Source: Polaromonas sp.
GTDB lineage: Bacteria > Pseudomonadota > Gammaproteobacteria > Burkholderiales > Burkholderiaceae_C
Length of the DNA stretch: 64,000 bases
Assembly (NCBI GenBank): GCA_028291985.1
Contig: JAQGNE010000044.1
Span: 22,194 to 86,193 of the forward strand
Reading direction: 5' to 3'
Below the pieces are notes generated by a model. That model was given only the letters and a program-made list of their open reading frames with translations. It was not told where the DNA came from and searched no databases. Below, in pieces: positions 45,853-55,751 of the stretch. A program made the translations under genes and the position numbers. The stretch's first letter is position 1; every line of letters begins with the position of its first letter.

Positions 45853-46728
45853 CTAGACGGCTGCACATGATGGTGTTCCTGCGATCGGGTAGGCGTCCCA
45901 ACCGGCCGCGGGCTGCTGGGCCTGCACCAGCCACGGCAGGATGGCGGGGTTGTTTTCAAGCAGGTACTGCCAGCCTTCTGCCAGCTCGGCCGTAAGCCCG
46001 GACGGCGTCAGTGCACGGTTCTGCATGTCCGGCCCAATAGCTGCAAAGGTGGTGTGTACCTGGGCGCACTGGTAGTGCGACATGATGTGATCGGATTCGG
46101 CACGCACTCGCTCACCCAGCCCCGCATCCCTGAAGGCGCCGACTGGCCGGGTGTGCAGCACAGGTGTCGAATCCATGATGCCGATGTTCTGATAACCAAG
46201 CAGTTTCGGCCATAGCGAATCCAGGCCCCAGCCCCAGCCGGTCAGGGTAAGGTCCAGCGTGGGAAGCAACTTGTCCAATGCTGTCGCGCTCATGCAGGGC
46301 ACCATGATTTCGACGAAACCGATGCGCCGCGCGAAAAATTTCCGGTTTCGCATGGTGCTGTAGTGCGCGTAATAGGATGCCTCATGAAGCGCTGGCGCAC
46401 AGAGGTCAAACGACAGCGCCTTGGCCAGGCGGAACATGCGGTTGATGATGTCCTGGCTGGCCAGGATGTCGTCATCGGGAAGCCAGATGCGCTCGTAGCT
46501 GCGCCAGCCATCCCAGCTGTTGAGCACTTCACGGATTCCGGTCCACTTGGGGCCGGCGATCACATCGCCAAGGATGTAGTCCGCATCGGGCGGCTTCGGC
46601 GGTATGTCCTGGTAGGGGCATAGGAAGAGGTCCCAGTTCCGGGGTTCGTGGCTGGCCAGCCAGGTGCTGTGCAGCGAAGATCGGCCAACGCGGGCAATGA
46701 CGAGGTTAGAGCGGCTGGGTTCGGGCAT
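45853..46728 (-). CDS. DUF707 protein, glycosyltransferase-like
   Basis: 291 residues from ATG 46728 (MPEPSRSNLVIARVGRSSLHSTWLA). The N-terminal block NWDLFLCPYQD, ERIWLPDDDILASQDIINRMF (DDD-like metal site) and LTGWGWGLDSLWPKLLG match DUF707, which is distantly like glycosyltransferases. No signal peptide. With glf nearby a role in surface glycan synthesis is possible. Confidence 0.7.
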   Translation of the reverse strand: MPEPSRSNLVIARVGRSSLHSTWLASHEPRNWDLFLCPYQDIPPKPPDADYILGDVIAGPKWTGIREVLNSWDGWRSYERIWLPDDDILASQDIINRMFRLAKALSFDLCAPALHEASYYAHYSTMRNRKFFARRIGFVEIMVPCMSATALDKLLPTLDLTLTGWGWGLDSLWPKLLGYQNIGIMDSTPVLHTRPVGAFRDAGLGERVRAESDHIMSHYQCAQVHTTFAAIGPDMQNRALTPSGLTAELAEGWQYLLENNPAILPWLVQAQQPAAGWDAYPIAGTPSCAAV

Positions 46729-46830
46729 ATGCGATAGGTCGGTTGCGCCTGCAGCGCTTCCTGAAAATTGGTGAAGTGAACAGGGGTGTGGCAAGCAGCG
46801 TGCCTGCCCGCCATTGATGCGGTTCCGAGG

Positions 46831-48366
46831 TCAGCTGCGGCGGCGGTCTCTGGTCCCTGACGCCTGCATGGCAACAGCCCCGCGCAGCCAGCGCCGCGCC
46901 TGGCGGCGGCGCTCGGTCACGCGGTCGAAGGCGAAGACGCTGCCGAGCAGCCCGCCAATCGTTGATAGATGGTTGACGGTACGAAGCGCCTCGAGGCCGA
47001 GTTCCTGGATCACGACGCGTTCGCTGATCTCGTCGCCTTCATTGATGCGCGACAGGGCGTGCATGACATAAAGCCCCATCAGGGCCGATAGCGCAAACAG
47101 GAACTCCCAATGCGCAAAGGCCACCACCGCCATCTCCTGCGATGTGGATGACGACATCCACCGCACCAGCACCGAGAGCTGGTTATCGCTCAGGCCTTCG
47201 GCGATGGCGCCGCCTGCGATCGGCGCCACGCCACCTGCGACAGCCGACACCAGGCCGATCAGAGCCAGATACGAAGTGCCTTTGCCCTGCGGTGCCAGTT
47301 TGAGGCCCAGGTTGCCGGTTGCCAGGTTGATGCCACCGGAGGCCATGCCCATGAAAACATGCAGTAAATAAAGCAGTAACAACTGCACATCTGCAGAGCG
47401 GCCGACATCGGCAAACACCAGCCCGATAGTGGCCAGAAAATACACCGGCAGCGCAACCGCCAGGATGGCCTTGTTGGACAGACGGTCAGACAGCCGGCCC
47501 CAAAGGTAAAGCGCTGCGGCGTTCGACAGCTGGCTCGTCACCCACAGGGTTGTGACGGTGCTCAGGCTGAAACCCAGCTGCTGGATCAGGTACACAGTGA
47601 AGAAAGGCGCCGCCAGGTTGCTGGCCAGGTTCCATCCGCCCAGCATCAGCACCAGGTGGCGAAAATTAGCGTCTCTCAGGGGTTCCCGCAGCATGTCCCG
47701 CAAGGGCATCGCCGGCCCTGTAAACGGCATGACGGGCTCCGGCGCACGGGCCAGGCAGGCTGAACTGGCAAACCCAGCCATGCCCGCCGCAATGAAGACG
47801 ATGGCAAAGGCGTAATTCGCCACACCGGCCGGCGGATGGTCCACCAGCAGGCCGGCGGCCAGGGTGCCACCGCAGGCCAGGGCGCTGGCAATCAGGAGCC
47901 GGCGGCCGAAGAAAGCGCCGAGTCCGCTGGCTGGAAGCATCTGGTGAAACCATGAGTTGATGGAGCAGGCTGCTACCGACCCCATCAAGGAAATCGCTAC
48001 CTGGAACAGGATCAACAGCGGAATACGCCAGGCAGCGGGTACGACAAAAGGCAGCAGTGCCAGCAGAACAATGGTTGCACGTGCCACGTTCAGAGCTGTC
48101 ACGCCGATCATTTTGCGTTTACGGATGCGTTCAACCAAATAAATGGTGGGCAGCTGTGCCGCCTGTGCCAGAAAAGGAATCGCTGCTAGCAGACCAATGG
48201 TCATGGGCCCTGCGCCCAGGCTGAGCGCAAATGCCACCAGCACCACCCCGCCGGACCATGCGCCCGTCAAGCTGGCCCAGGCTGCATCCCACACCAGAAT
48301 GCGCTTGCCGGCTTCGAGTTCTTCATCGGTAATGGCATCTACAGGACGAAGGTTCAAGAAAATCAT
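46831..48366 (-). CDS. MFS transporter of unknown substrate
   Basis: 511 residues, about 12 TM segments. N terminus MIFLNLRPVDAITDEELEAGKRILVWDAAWASLTGAWSGGVVLVAFALSLGA; signature loops YLVERIRKRKMIGV and LWGRLSDRLSNKA. C-terminal ~60 residues are cytoplasmic and basic (TERRRQARRWLRG). The family is seen near glycan genes, but I cannot name the cargo. Confidence 0.8.
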   Translation of the reverse strand: MIFLNLRPVDAITDEELEAGKRILVWDAAWASLTGAWSGGVVLVAFALSLGAGPMTIGLLAAIPFLAQAAQLPTIYLVERIRKRKMIGVTALNVARATIVLLALLPFVVPAAWRIPLLILFQVAISLMGSVAACSINSWFHQMLPASGLGAFFGRRLLIASALACGGTLAAGLLVDHPPAGVANYAFAIVFIAAGMAGFASSACLARAPEPVMPFTGPAMPLRDMLREPLRDANFRHLVLMLGGWNLASNLAAPFFTVYLIQQLGFSLSTVTTLWVTSQLSNAAALYLWGRLSDRLSNKAILAVALPVYFLATIGLVFADVGRSADVQLLLLYLLHVFMGMASGGINLATGNLGLKLAPQGKGTSYLALIGLVSAVAGGVAPIAGGAIAEGLSDNQLSVLVRWMSSSTSQEMAVVAFAHWEFLFALSALMGLYVMHALSRINEGDEISERVVIQELGLEALRTVNHLSTIGGLLGSVFAFDRVTERRRQARRWLRGAVAMQASGTRDRRRS

Positions 48367-48554
48367 GGTAACGACGAGGCGTGAAAAAACTCTTTTTCGG
48401 GCGCTGCGAGGCGCACCAATGGCTGCCTGCAGCAGTCGTTTTCAGGCAAAGGCAACGTATGTGCCTGACCACGGCGGGCATGCCGGTTGCCACGAAGGAT
48501 TGGTGACGAACCCATGCGGCCGACTGCCTGAGCAGCAGGCACAGACCATTTGCG

Positions 48555-49322
48555 ATGAAACCAATGATGACGATGCAACCCACCCCTACCAGACTCTCCA
48601 TCGGCAGGCGTCAATGCGTGGCCGCTGCCATGCTGTCGATATGGAAGGGCGGCGTTTCTGCGGCTACGCCAGCCGATACCGGGCGAGAGCAGGCGCGAGC
48701 GCCTGGCCTGCTCGTCTGCACTTTCGGGGACTCGGTTCTGGACTGCGGCCATTACAACGAGCGGGGCGTGACACCCGGCCAACTGCTGGTCCGAAACGAT
48801 GATGCGTTGTTTCCGGCATTCCGGGGTCGCGATCTTCAGACCCTTCGTGGCAGCGCAAAACTGCTGCACCGCGCGGTGGATGGCGCCACCGTGGATGGCC
48901 TTCAGGCACAGTTGCCCCGGCGGCCGCTTCAAGGACCCGCAGTTGCTCTGCTGACGATTGGCGGTAACGACCTGATTCGTGGGCTGGCTGGCGACAACAC
49001 CGGCAGCCGGGTGCATGCCTTCGAACAAAGGCTGCATGCGTTTTTGAAATCGCTGCCGGTCCGACCGGTGCTGATGGCCACCGTCTACGACCCGACGTTC
49101 GGCGACGATGCGCGCAACTTTCTGGGTGTACCTGCCGCACTGGCGCGCACCAACCACCGCCGTGTCAACGACATCATCAGCGCAGCCGCATCGCGTTACG
49201 GCAAGCTGGTTGACCTGCATGCGCATTTTCTGGCGGGTGACCCGTCATGGCTGACGCGGGTCATCGAGCCCAGCCTTATCGGTGCTTCGGAAATCAGGCG
49301 GGCATTTTTGCTCCATATCTGA
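48555..49322 (+). CDS. SGNH/GDSL hydrolase, exported
   Basis: 255 residues (ATG 48570 possible). Probable Tat/Sec signal with RRQCVAAAMLSIW. GDSVLDCGHYNERG (Ser nucleophile block I), LLTIGGNDLIRGL (block III Asn) and the C-terminal EPSLIGASEIRRAFLLHI, which is the family end and probably holds no His; the general base may be His in DLHAHFL. Acts on ester-linked acyl groups; glycan deacetylation is possible. Confidence 0.8.
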   Translation: MKPMMTMQPTPTRLSIGRRQCVAAAMLSIWKGGVSAATPADTGREQARAPGLLVCTFGDSVLDCGHYNERGVTPGQLLVRNDDALFPAFRGRDLQTLRGSAKLLHRAVDGATVDGLQAQLPRRPLQGPAVALLTIGGNDLIRGLAGDNTGSRVHAFEQRLHAFLKSLPVRPVLMATVYDPTFGDDARNFLGVPAALARTNHRRVNDIISAAASRYGKLVDLHAHFLAGDPSWLTRVIEPSLIGASEIRRAFLLHI

Positions 49323-49381
49323 AACCGTGTTTCCATTTTCATGCATGCCTTTCGCCCATTCAACCACTACCGGAGTGCCAG

Positions 49382-49717
49382 ATGCATTCGCCCCTGATCA
49401 GAAGTTTTGAGGCATTCGACGATGCCGCTGCGGCCCAGGCCGACATGGTGGCCGCCGGCCTGCCTGCGGACACGCTCAACCTGCGCGTGCTTCAGGATGA
49501 AGCCGGCCCCGTGGAGGGCAACTTCCTGGTGGGCAACGGCCGTGAGACGACAGATGACCCGTACACCACCAACTTCAAGCACGCCATTACCCGGGGTGCT
49601 TTTCTGCTTGAAGTTCACACCGCCGACGCTTCGCTGCGCGAACTGGCCGACAGCGTCTTCCGGCGGCATCGCTGCACGGATGCGGTAGCGGCAGGCGCAA
49701 GAGCCCGACCAGGCTGA
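49382..49717 (+). CDS. Small hypothetical protein, 111 aa
   Basis: Start ATG 49382 with GGAG upstream. MHSPLIRSFEAFDDAAAAQADMVAAGLPADTLNLRVLQDEAGPVEGNFLVGNG. The first ~35 residues look like the helix-strand start of YflT/general-stress 17M-like domains; the rest (FKHAITRGAFLLEVHTADASLRELADSVFRRH) ends with a second strand-helix unit. Family unassigned; weak resemblance to stress proteins. Confidence 0.6.
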   Translation: MHSPLIRSFEAFDDAAAAQADMVAAGLPADTLNLRVLQDEAGPVEGNFLVGNGRETTDDPYTTNFKHAITRGAFLLEVHTADASLRELADSVFRRHRCTDAVAAGARARPG

Positions 49718-49759
49718 GGGCAGTCGGCGACTTTGCACCGCGCCAGCCGACCACCGCCA

Positions 49760-50917
49760 TCAAGCTGCCATGGCTTCAGGAACTTCCCCGTGTTCCTGGG
49801 CAATCCTGGCAAAAAGCGCAAGGCTTTGCGCCACCACCTGGTCCATGTTGTAGTAGCGGTAGGTTCCCAGCCGGCCGGTGAAGGTGACGCCGGGCGTACG
49901 CTCGGCAAGTTCTTCGTAGCGCTTGTACAGCGTGGCATTCTCTGCTGCCGGGATCGGGTAGTAGGGGTCGCCCTCCGCCGTCGGAAACTCGCGCGTGATG
50001 CTGGTCTTGGGATGCTTCTGACCGGTCAGGTGCTTGTATTCCGTGATGCGGGTAAAGGGAACCTCAGGCGCCGGATAGTTGACGACTGCAACATGCTGGT
50101 ACTGCTCCTGATCGAGCGTGCTGTGCTCGAAGCGTAGCGAGCGGTAGGGCAGCTTGCCGTAGCAAAACCCAAAATACTCATCCACCGGGCCGCAGTACAC
50201 CAGATGGCCGAAGTCGACGGTGTCCTTGACCTGGCTGTAGTCAGTGCTGGGCATGAAAGTGATGTTCGGATGGTCGATCATCTTTTCAAACATCCGGGTG
50301 TAGCCATGCAGAGGCATGCACTGGAACTTGTCCTGAAAGTAGCGGTCATCCGCATCGGTGCGCGTGGGCACCCGGGATGTGACTGCCTTGTCCAGCTCTG
50401 ATGCATCAACGCCCCATTGCTTGCGGGTATAGCCCTCAAAGAACTTTTGATACAGCTCTTCACCCACAGCGCTCACCACAACATCGCGTGAACTGCTGAT
50501 GGTGGTGCTGGGCACCGCACGGGCCGCCAGAAATTCGGCAGCGCCGGCTGAATCGAGGTTCAGCCCATAGAGCGTGTTGATCGTGGTCAGGTTGATCGGT
50601 ATGGGTACCAGCTTTTCGTCGACCTGGGCGAGCACACGGTGCTCGTAGGGCCGCCACTCGGTGAACTGCGACAGGTAACTCAGCACCCGCTCCGCATTGG
50701 TATGAAAAATATGCGGTCCATAGCGATGGATCATGACGCCGGATTCGTCCAGGCAGTCATAGGCATTGCCACCGATGTGGTTGCGCCGGTCGATGATGAG
50801 TACTTTCTGATCAAGCTGGCTGGCCAGGCGCTCGGCAAGCACGCTGCCCGCAAAGCCGCCGCCAACAATCAGGTAGTCGTAGCGGTCAGCCCGTGTTGAT
50901 GAAGAGCTTGGTGTCAT
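49760..50917 (-). CDS. glf: UDP-galactopyranose mutase
   Basis: 385 residues. YDYLIVGGGFAGSVLAERLA (FAD), IDRRNHIGGNAYD, GPHIFHTNAERVLSYLSQFTEW, EGYTRKQWGVDASELDKAVTSRVPTRTDADDRYF and LPYRSLRFEHSTL with the Arg contacting the UDP-sugar are Glf signatures. Converts UDP-Galp to UDP-Galf for galactofuranose-containing surface glycans. No galactofuranosyltransferase or O-antigen cluster is adjacent in the window. Confidence 0.96.
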   Translation of the reverse strand: MTPSSSSTRADRYDYLIVGGGFAGSVLAERLASQLDQKVLIIDRRNHIGGNAYDCLDESGVMIHRYGPHIFHTNAERVLSYLSQFTEWRPYEHRVLAQVDEKLVPIPINLTTINTLYGLNLDSAGAAEFLAARAVPSTTISSSRDVVVSAVGEELYQKFFEGYTRKQWGVDASELDKAVTSRVPTRTDADDRYFQDKFQCMPLHGYTRMFEKMIDHPNITFMPSTDYSQVKDTVDFGHLVYCGPVDEYFGFCYGKLPYRSLRFEHSTLDQEQYQHVAVVNYPAPEVPFTRITEYKHLTGQKHPKTSITREFPTAEGDPYYPIPAAENATLYKRYEELAERTPGVTFTGRLGTYRYYNMDQVVAQSLALFARIAQEHGEVPEAMAA

Positions 50918-51383
50918 GCCATGCCTTTCTGAAAGTGCGAGCGCATGTCGATCGACTGCATGTTGATGGGCTGAATGTTTGCCATGAGGAGCCTTGTTAA
51001 CAAAAATATGGGAGATTCATATGCAGGCGCTGAGGCGGGCTCGATGCGTGCAGGACGCACGCTGAGATGAATGAATCCTCGACCCCAAAACGCCTTGACG
51101 GTCATGCACTTTGGAAGTGCTGACCGGAATGTCGCCCTGATTCACAGCTAGGTCAAACACTGCAGTTAAACGTTTGGTGGGCTTAAAAACGGCTGTAGCC
51201 CAATGGATACCAGTAGTATTAGCTATCAAATACATAGCATGTGTCGGCTTTGACTGTCGCCGAGTATGGCAATTTTCTGTCGTGACCGTTATGGGTCCTC
51301 AACAGAATGTGAGGGAACCAAAGCCGCCGCGTGCCGGTTTGCGTTTTGCTGCCGAACATGAATTCAACTCAAGGTAGAGCGTA
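50918..51383. other. Intergenic region between glf and the NDH-2 gene
   Basis: About 465 bp of divergent intergenic DNA. The NDH-2 ribosome site AAGG lies at 51371. The dispersed repeat copy is the only recognised element; no gene seen. Confidence 0.4.
51222..51238. repeat. Dispersed repeat copy upstream of the NDH-2 gene
   Basis: GCTATCAAATACATAGC followed by ATGTGTCGGCTTTGACTGTC. Located in the ~280-bp non-coding stretch 51106-51383. Confidence 0.55.
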
Positions 51384-52733
51384 TTGACACCAGAAATTCC
51401 AGCTTTGCAGTCGGGGCAGGTAACGCAGGGACAGGTAAATCAAAAAGCCCCCATCGTGGTGGTGGGCGGTGGGGCTGCTGGACTGGAACTGGTGACGCGT
51501 CTCGCCGAAGGCCACATCGGAAAGCGAGAGGGCGTTGTTCTTGTAGACAGAGCCTTGGGTCACATCTGGAAGCCGCGCCTGCATGAAATCGCCACCGCCA
51601 TGCTGAGCCAGGCTTCTGCGCAAAGCTCGTTCTGGGGCCATGCCAAGAAACATGGCTACCGGTTTGAAATCGGTGCTCTTCGATCAATCGACCTGCCCGG
51701 CAAGACTGTTGTACTGGATGACCTGGTGGGTGCCGATGGTTCGGTCGTGCTGCACAGCCGGCGCATTGCCTACTCTCAGCTGGTGCTGGCGTTGGGGAGC
51801 GAAGAAAACGATTTCGGCACTGCTGGCGCGCGCGAGCATTGCCACTTCTTGAACAACCCTGATCAGGCTGCAAACATTCGTGACGCCTTGCTCGCAGGGG
51901 CGTTTCGATTGGCTCGGGGTGAGCAGGCCAGGATGTCAATTGTCATCATTGGCGGCGGGGCCACCGGGGTGGAGCTTGCAGCGGAAATCCGGCACACGCT
52001 TGACAAATTGTGGGAACATGAACCCGGGCTGGACCGCAGCCGCGTCCGGCTGACGGTCATTGAGGCTGCAGAACGGCTCTTGAGTGCCAACCCGCTTGAG
52101 GTATCGCAGTATGCGGCCAATTCGCTCAGGCAGCGTGATGTGGATGTGCTGGTGGGCCAGCGTGTGCAAAGCGTTGACGCAGCCGGGGTGCAGCTGGCCA
52201 GTGGCAGCCGCGTCGATGCCGACTTGAAAGTCTGGACAGCCGGTATTCGCGGACCGCATCTTTTTGATGAAATGCCTTATCTGCCGCACACCCGCTCCGG
52301 GCGGGTACAGGTGGATGGCGTCATGCGCTGCGACGGCCTGCAGGATGTGTACGCCATCGGTGACTGCGCCGAGTGGACCGACCCGACCAGCAACCGGCCA
52401 TCCCCCTATACCGCCCAGATCGCATCCGCCCAGGCACGTTATCTGGCCGACGCCATGCAGGCCTGGAGCGCAGGCCGGCAGGTCGAGCCCTTTCGATTTC
52501 AGAGCGCAGGAGCTATTGTCTCGCTGGGTGACCGCGGCGCCGCTGGCAACCTGACCACCCGCTTTGGACGCCGCAGCCGGGAAACCTTCATACAGGGCTT
52601 CAGTGCCAAGCTTGTCTATGAACTGCTCTACCGCCAGCATGAGCTTGCGATTCACGGCTGGCGCGGCACGGTGGCGCGGATCCTGACCGACTGGCTCAGC
52701 CGTGCCTATGAACCGGCGATCAAGCTGCATTGA
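51384..52733 (+). CDS. Type II NADH:quinone oxidoreductase (NDH-2)
   Basis: 449 residues from TTG 51384. Two Rossmann motifs, IVVVGGGAAGLELVTRL (FAD) and MSIVIIGGGATGVELAAEIRHTL (NADH), plus DVYAIGDCAEW, SAQARYLADA and the C-terminal AIHGWRGTVARILTDWL amphipathic helix for membrane attachment. Oxidises NADH and reduces quinone without pumping. Followed at 35 bases by the esterase gene. Confidence 0.93.
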   Translation: MTPEIPALQSGQVTQGQVNQKAPIVVVGGGAAGLELVTRLAEGHIGKREGVVLVDRALGHIWKPRLHEIATAMLSQASAQSSFWGHAKKHGYRFEIGALRSIDLPGKTVVLDDLVGADGSVVLHSRRIAYSQLVLALGSEENDFGTAGAREHCHFLNNPDQAANIRDALLAGAFRLARGEQARMSIVIIGGGATGVELAAEIRHTLDKLWEHEPGLDRSRVRLTVIEAAERLLSANPLEVSQYAANSLRQRDVDVLVGQRVQSVDAAGVQLASGSRVDADLKVWTAGIRGPHLFDEMPYLPHTRSGRVQVDGVMRCDGLQDVYAIGDCAEWTDPTSNRPSPYTAQIASAQARYLADAMQAWSAGRQVEPFRFQSAGAIVSLGDRGAAGNLTTRFGRRSRETFIQGFSAKLVYELLYRQHELAIHGWRGTVARILTDWLSRAYEPAIKLH

Positions 52734-52768
52734 TACCGCGCCGCTGTGCAACTGGAGAAAGACCCATC

Positions 52769-53677
52769 ATGACCTCTGCTTCAACCGAACGGACGCACGG
52801 CGCGCCGGCCCTGACGAAACCCGGCCCCGAACCGACCTCTGGCGCTGTCAGGCCAAGGCTGCTTCAGGCTACGCATCAGCAAGCCCCGGCGGATGCTGAT
52901 TTTTCGGACCGGCGCGCCCCGCCCAAGTGGCTGCTGCTGGCGGAAACAAGGGCGGTGGGCGAACTCGCCATAACCTCTGCAATGTGGCCCTGGCTGCAGT
53001 GGGCACCGCGAGGTGACGGCCACGCTGTCGTGGTCATACCGGGCCTTGCAGCCAGCGATATATCGACACGCATACTTCGGGTGTTTCTGACGAGCCTGGG
53101 TTACAAGGCTTATGGCTGGTGCCAGGGCCACAACCGCGGACTCGACACCCGGCGCATCGCATCGCTGGAGCGCGCCGTGCAGGACTTGCATGCCGAGACC
53201 GGACGCAAGGTCAGCCTGGTTGGCTGGAGCCTGGGCGGGCTGTATGCACGCATGCTGGCCAGCGCACACCCCGACAAGGTGCGCAGTGTCATCACGATGG
53301 GATCACCCTTTACCGGCAACCCTTTTGACAACAACGCCTGGCCGCTGTACCAGGCCATCAATGGCCGCAGTGCCGCCGAACTGGGTTTCGACGAGAACGG
53401 TCGGCAAACGCCGCCGGTACCCACCACATCCATATTCAGCCGCAGCGATGGCCTGATCAACTGGCACTGTACCCAGGAAGCAAAGAGTGACCGCACGGAA
53501 AATATCGAGGTGGTCTCCAGCCATCTGGGATTGGGTCATCATCCCGCCGTCCTCTACGCCGTGGCAGACCGACTTGCGCAACCAGAAGGCGCCTGGGCGC
53601 CGTTCAACCGTGTGGCGCGCAACTCGCTTGTCTATCCCCCGGTGACCCGCCAGCCGCGCCCGTTCAGCCAGAAGTGA
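52769..53677 (+). CDS. Alpha/beta-hydrolase fold esterase/lipase-like protein
   Basis: 302 residues from ATG 52769 with GGAGAAAG upstream. The nucleophile elbow VGWSLGGLYAR (G-x-S-x-G), AVVVIPGLAASDISTR oxyanion region, ITMGSPFTGNP and VVSSHLGLGHHPAVLYAVADRL with the probable His. Similar to putative lipases and PHB depolymerase relatives. The N-terminal ~55 residues are polar and disordered. No signal peptide. Probably co-transcribed with the NDH-2 gene. Confidence 0.85.
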   Translation: MTSASTERTHGAPALTKPGPEPTSGAVRPRLLQATHQQAPADADFSDRRAPPKWLLLAETRAVGELAITSAMWPWLQWAPRGDGHAVVVIPGLAASDISTRILRVFLTSLGYKAYGWCQGHNRGLDTRRIASLERAVQDLHAETGRKVSLVGWSLGGLYARMLASAHPDKVRSVITMGSPFTGNPFDNNAWPLYQAINGRSAAELGFDENGRQTPPVPTTSIFSRSDGLINWHCTQEAKSDRTENIEVVSSHLGLGHHPAVLYAVADRLAQPEGAWAPFNRVARNSLVYPPVTRQPRPFSQK

Positions 53678-53736
53678 GGCATGGGCAGGCGCTGGGCCTG
53701 CCGGCGACGCCAGAAAGCCGTGGCTTGTCCGCCGCA

Positions 53737-55665
53737 TTACTCGGTTTCAAAACCTTCCGCCTGCAGGTTCCACAACCGGGCATAGACGCCGTTGAGCGCC
53801 CGAAGTTCGGCTGGTGTGCCGTCCTCGACAACCTTGCCGCGCACGATGACCACAATACGGTCAAACGACGAAACGGTCGACAACCGGTGGGCCACGGCGA
53901 TAACCGTACGCCCACGCATCAGGCGGTTCAGCGCGCTCTGAATCTCGCTTTCGGACTGGCTGTCCAGGGCCGACGTTGCCTCATCCAGCAGCAGGATGGA
54001 CGCGTTCTTCAGCAGTGCCCTGGCAATACCAACACGTTGGCGCTGGCCGCCAGACAGCTTCACGCCGCGTTCCCCGACCAGCGTGTTGTAGCCCTCTGGC
54101 AAGGCGTTGATGAAGTCATCGCAGTGCGCTTCGTGCGCCGCAGCCATCACCTGCTCATCGGTCGCGTCGGGGTTTCCATAGCGCAGGTTTTCCATGATGG
54201 AGCGATGCAGCAGGCCAATGTCTTGCGGAACCGCTGCAATCGCGGCACGCACCGTGTCCAGCCTGACGTCGGTGATGGCCTGTCCATCAATCAGGATCCT
54301 TCCGCTGTCGGGGTCCGACACCCGTGCAATCAGGCGCAGCAGGGTCGATTTGCCGGCGCCTGACGGACCCACGACGCCCAGGCGTTGCCCCGCAGGAATT
54401 TCAAGGTTTAGATGACTGAACACCGGTGGGCCTTCACCATAGTGAAAACTGACGTCCTCCATATGAATCTCGCCGGGACCGGGCTCAAAATTAGGCGCAT
54501 CGGGCTTGTCTGCCACCTGGTGCGGTACCGCCACCACCCGTAGCATCTCAGTGATGACGCCAGCCTGCTGGGATGCATCGACCAGCGATAGCGCCAGGTC
54601 ACGTGAGCCGTGCAGGATCCGAAAGGTAAGCGCGCTGATGACCACCACGTCGCCCGCCATGGTAAGTCCGGCGCGCCAGGACTCTACCGTCCAGATCAGC
54701 ATGCCGCCAGCCATCACCCACAGAAAAAGATCGTGAAGCGCACGTGCTTTCTCCAGGTATATCCAGCTGCGGCGCTGGGCGGCCGCCTCGGCATTGAACG
54801 CCTGCTGAAGGCGCTTGTACTCGCGCTGGCGCGCCGAAAAGGCCTGAACCGTCCAAATATTGGACACCACGTCCACAGCTTCGCCGCTGACCCGTGAAGC
54901 TTCCTGGGCAAATTGGTGCTGCAGCGGCTGTGCGTGCCATCCCAAACGGCCCAGCACTATCGCAACCACGGTCACAAAGGCGATCAGCGCCAGCGACATA
55001 TGCCAGTCGATGCTGGTTACAACGATCAGGGCGCCGATAAAGTCCACGCAGGGCGGAATGATCCGCCAGATCATGGTGCCGTAAAACGAACCCGTGGAAC
55101 CGGCGGTAGCGGTGATGCGGTTGCCCAGCGAGCCCGACATATGTTCGGAAAAATAGTCCAGCGAATGGCCGGACAGGTGCCTGAAGAGGTCAAGCCGGAC
55201 ATCGACGCCAGTACTGACGATGGTGCGGCAGCCCAGCCAGCCGCACAGGCGCCAGCACACGCTTTCGGCGGCGATCAATGTGATGAAAAGTCCCAGCCAT
55301 TTCCAGATCAGCCGGCTTCGCGCATCGTCTTCGGCCATGGTGTCGACGATCAGCTTCATCCCGTACTGCACTCCGACCGAGCAAGCGGCCCCCAGCACTA
55401 CCAGCGTCAGCAGTACCGAGAACATGACCTTGCGGCGCTTGACGTAGTACCACAGGAAAGCCGCCGTTCCGGTGGGCAGTGGTCGCCCCTCGTCAAGATC
55501 AGCCGTTACCCTGAAGGGTTTTGGTGAAGCCGTTTCGCCGTCTTGGGGTCGCGGTTCGGGGTCTGCCCAGCGGGTGCCGGGCCCTTCTGTCGCCAAAGGC
55601 CGGTGCAGGCCTGAATGCTCGCTACGCAAGGCGGTGCCCCCGGGCCGTCGCTGAACTGACAGCAT
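53737..55665 (-). CDS. ABC exporter, fused permease-ATPase (MsbA-like)
   Basis: 642 residues. TM domain ~70-380 with about six TM segments, then NBD ~400-642: GPSGAGKSTLL, AAVPQDIGLLHRSIMENLRYG, signature LSGGQRQRVGIARALLKNASILLLDEATSALD and AHRLSTV. A ~70-residue polar N terminus precedes TM1 (LSVQRRPGGTALRSEHSG). Half-transporter, homodimer expected. Substrate (lipid, glycan or peptide) unknown; no membrane-fusion partner nearby, so not an evident type I secretion exporter. Confidence 0.92.
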   Translation of the reverse strand: MLSVQRRPGGTALRSEHSGLHRPLATEGPGTRWADPEPRPQDGETASPKPFRVTADLDEGRPLPTGTAAFLWYYVKRRKVMFSVLLTLVVLGAACSVGVQYGMKLIVDTMAEDDARSRLIWKWLGLFITLIAAESVCWRLCGWLGCRTIVSTGVDVRLDLFRHLSGHSLDYFSEHMSGSLGNRITATAGSTGSFYGTMIWRIIPPCVDFIGALIVVTSIDWHMSLALIAFVTVVAIVLGRLGWHAQPLQHQFAQEASRVSGEAVDVVSNIWTVQAFSARQREYKRLQQAFNAEAAAQRRSWIYLEKARALHDLFLWVMAGGMLIWTVESWRAGLTMAGDVVVISALTFRILHGSRDLALSLVDASQQAGVITEMLRVVAVPHQVADKPDAPNFEPGPGEIHMEDVSFHYGEGPPVFSHLNLEIPAGQRLGVVGPSGAGKSTLLRLIARVSDPDSGRILIDGQAITDVRLDTVRAAIAAVPQDIGLLHRSIMENLRYGNPDATDEQVMAAAHEAHCDDFINALPEGYNTLVGERGVKLSGGQRQRVGIARALLKNASILLLDEATSALDSQSESEIQSALNRLMRGRTVIAVAHRLSTVSSFDRIVVIVRGKVVEDGTPAELRALNGVYARLWNLQAEGFETE

Positions 55666-55751
55666 GGCGGGTGGCTTTGCAGGCGCAACGGCGGAGATTG
55701 CAGGTGGCCGGATTCAGCATGAACAGCTTTCGTGACGTAAGTTTCCGAGGA

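Noticed and set aside
53737..55665. Type I secretion ABC exporter for the RTX peroxidase
   Set aside because: No adjacent membrane-fusion or TolC-like gene, no peptidase domain, and it lies about 49 kb away; an MsbA-like half-transporter fits better.
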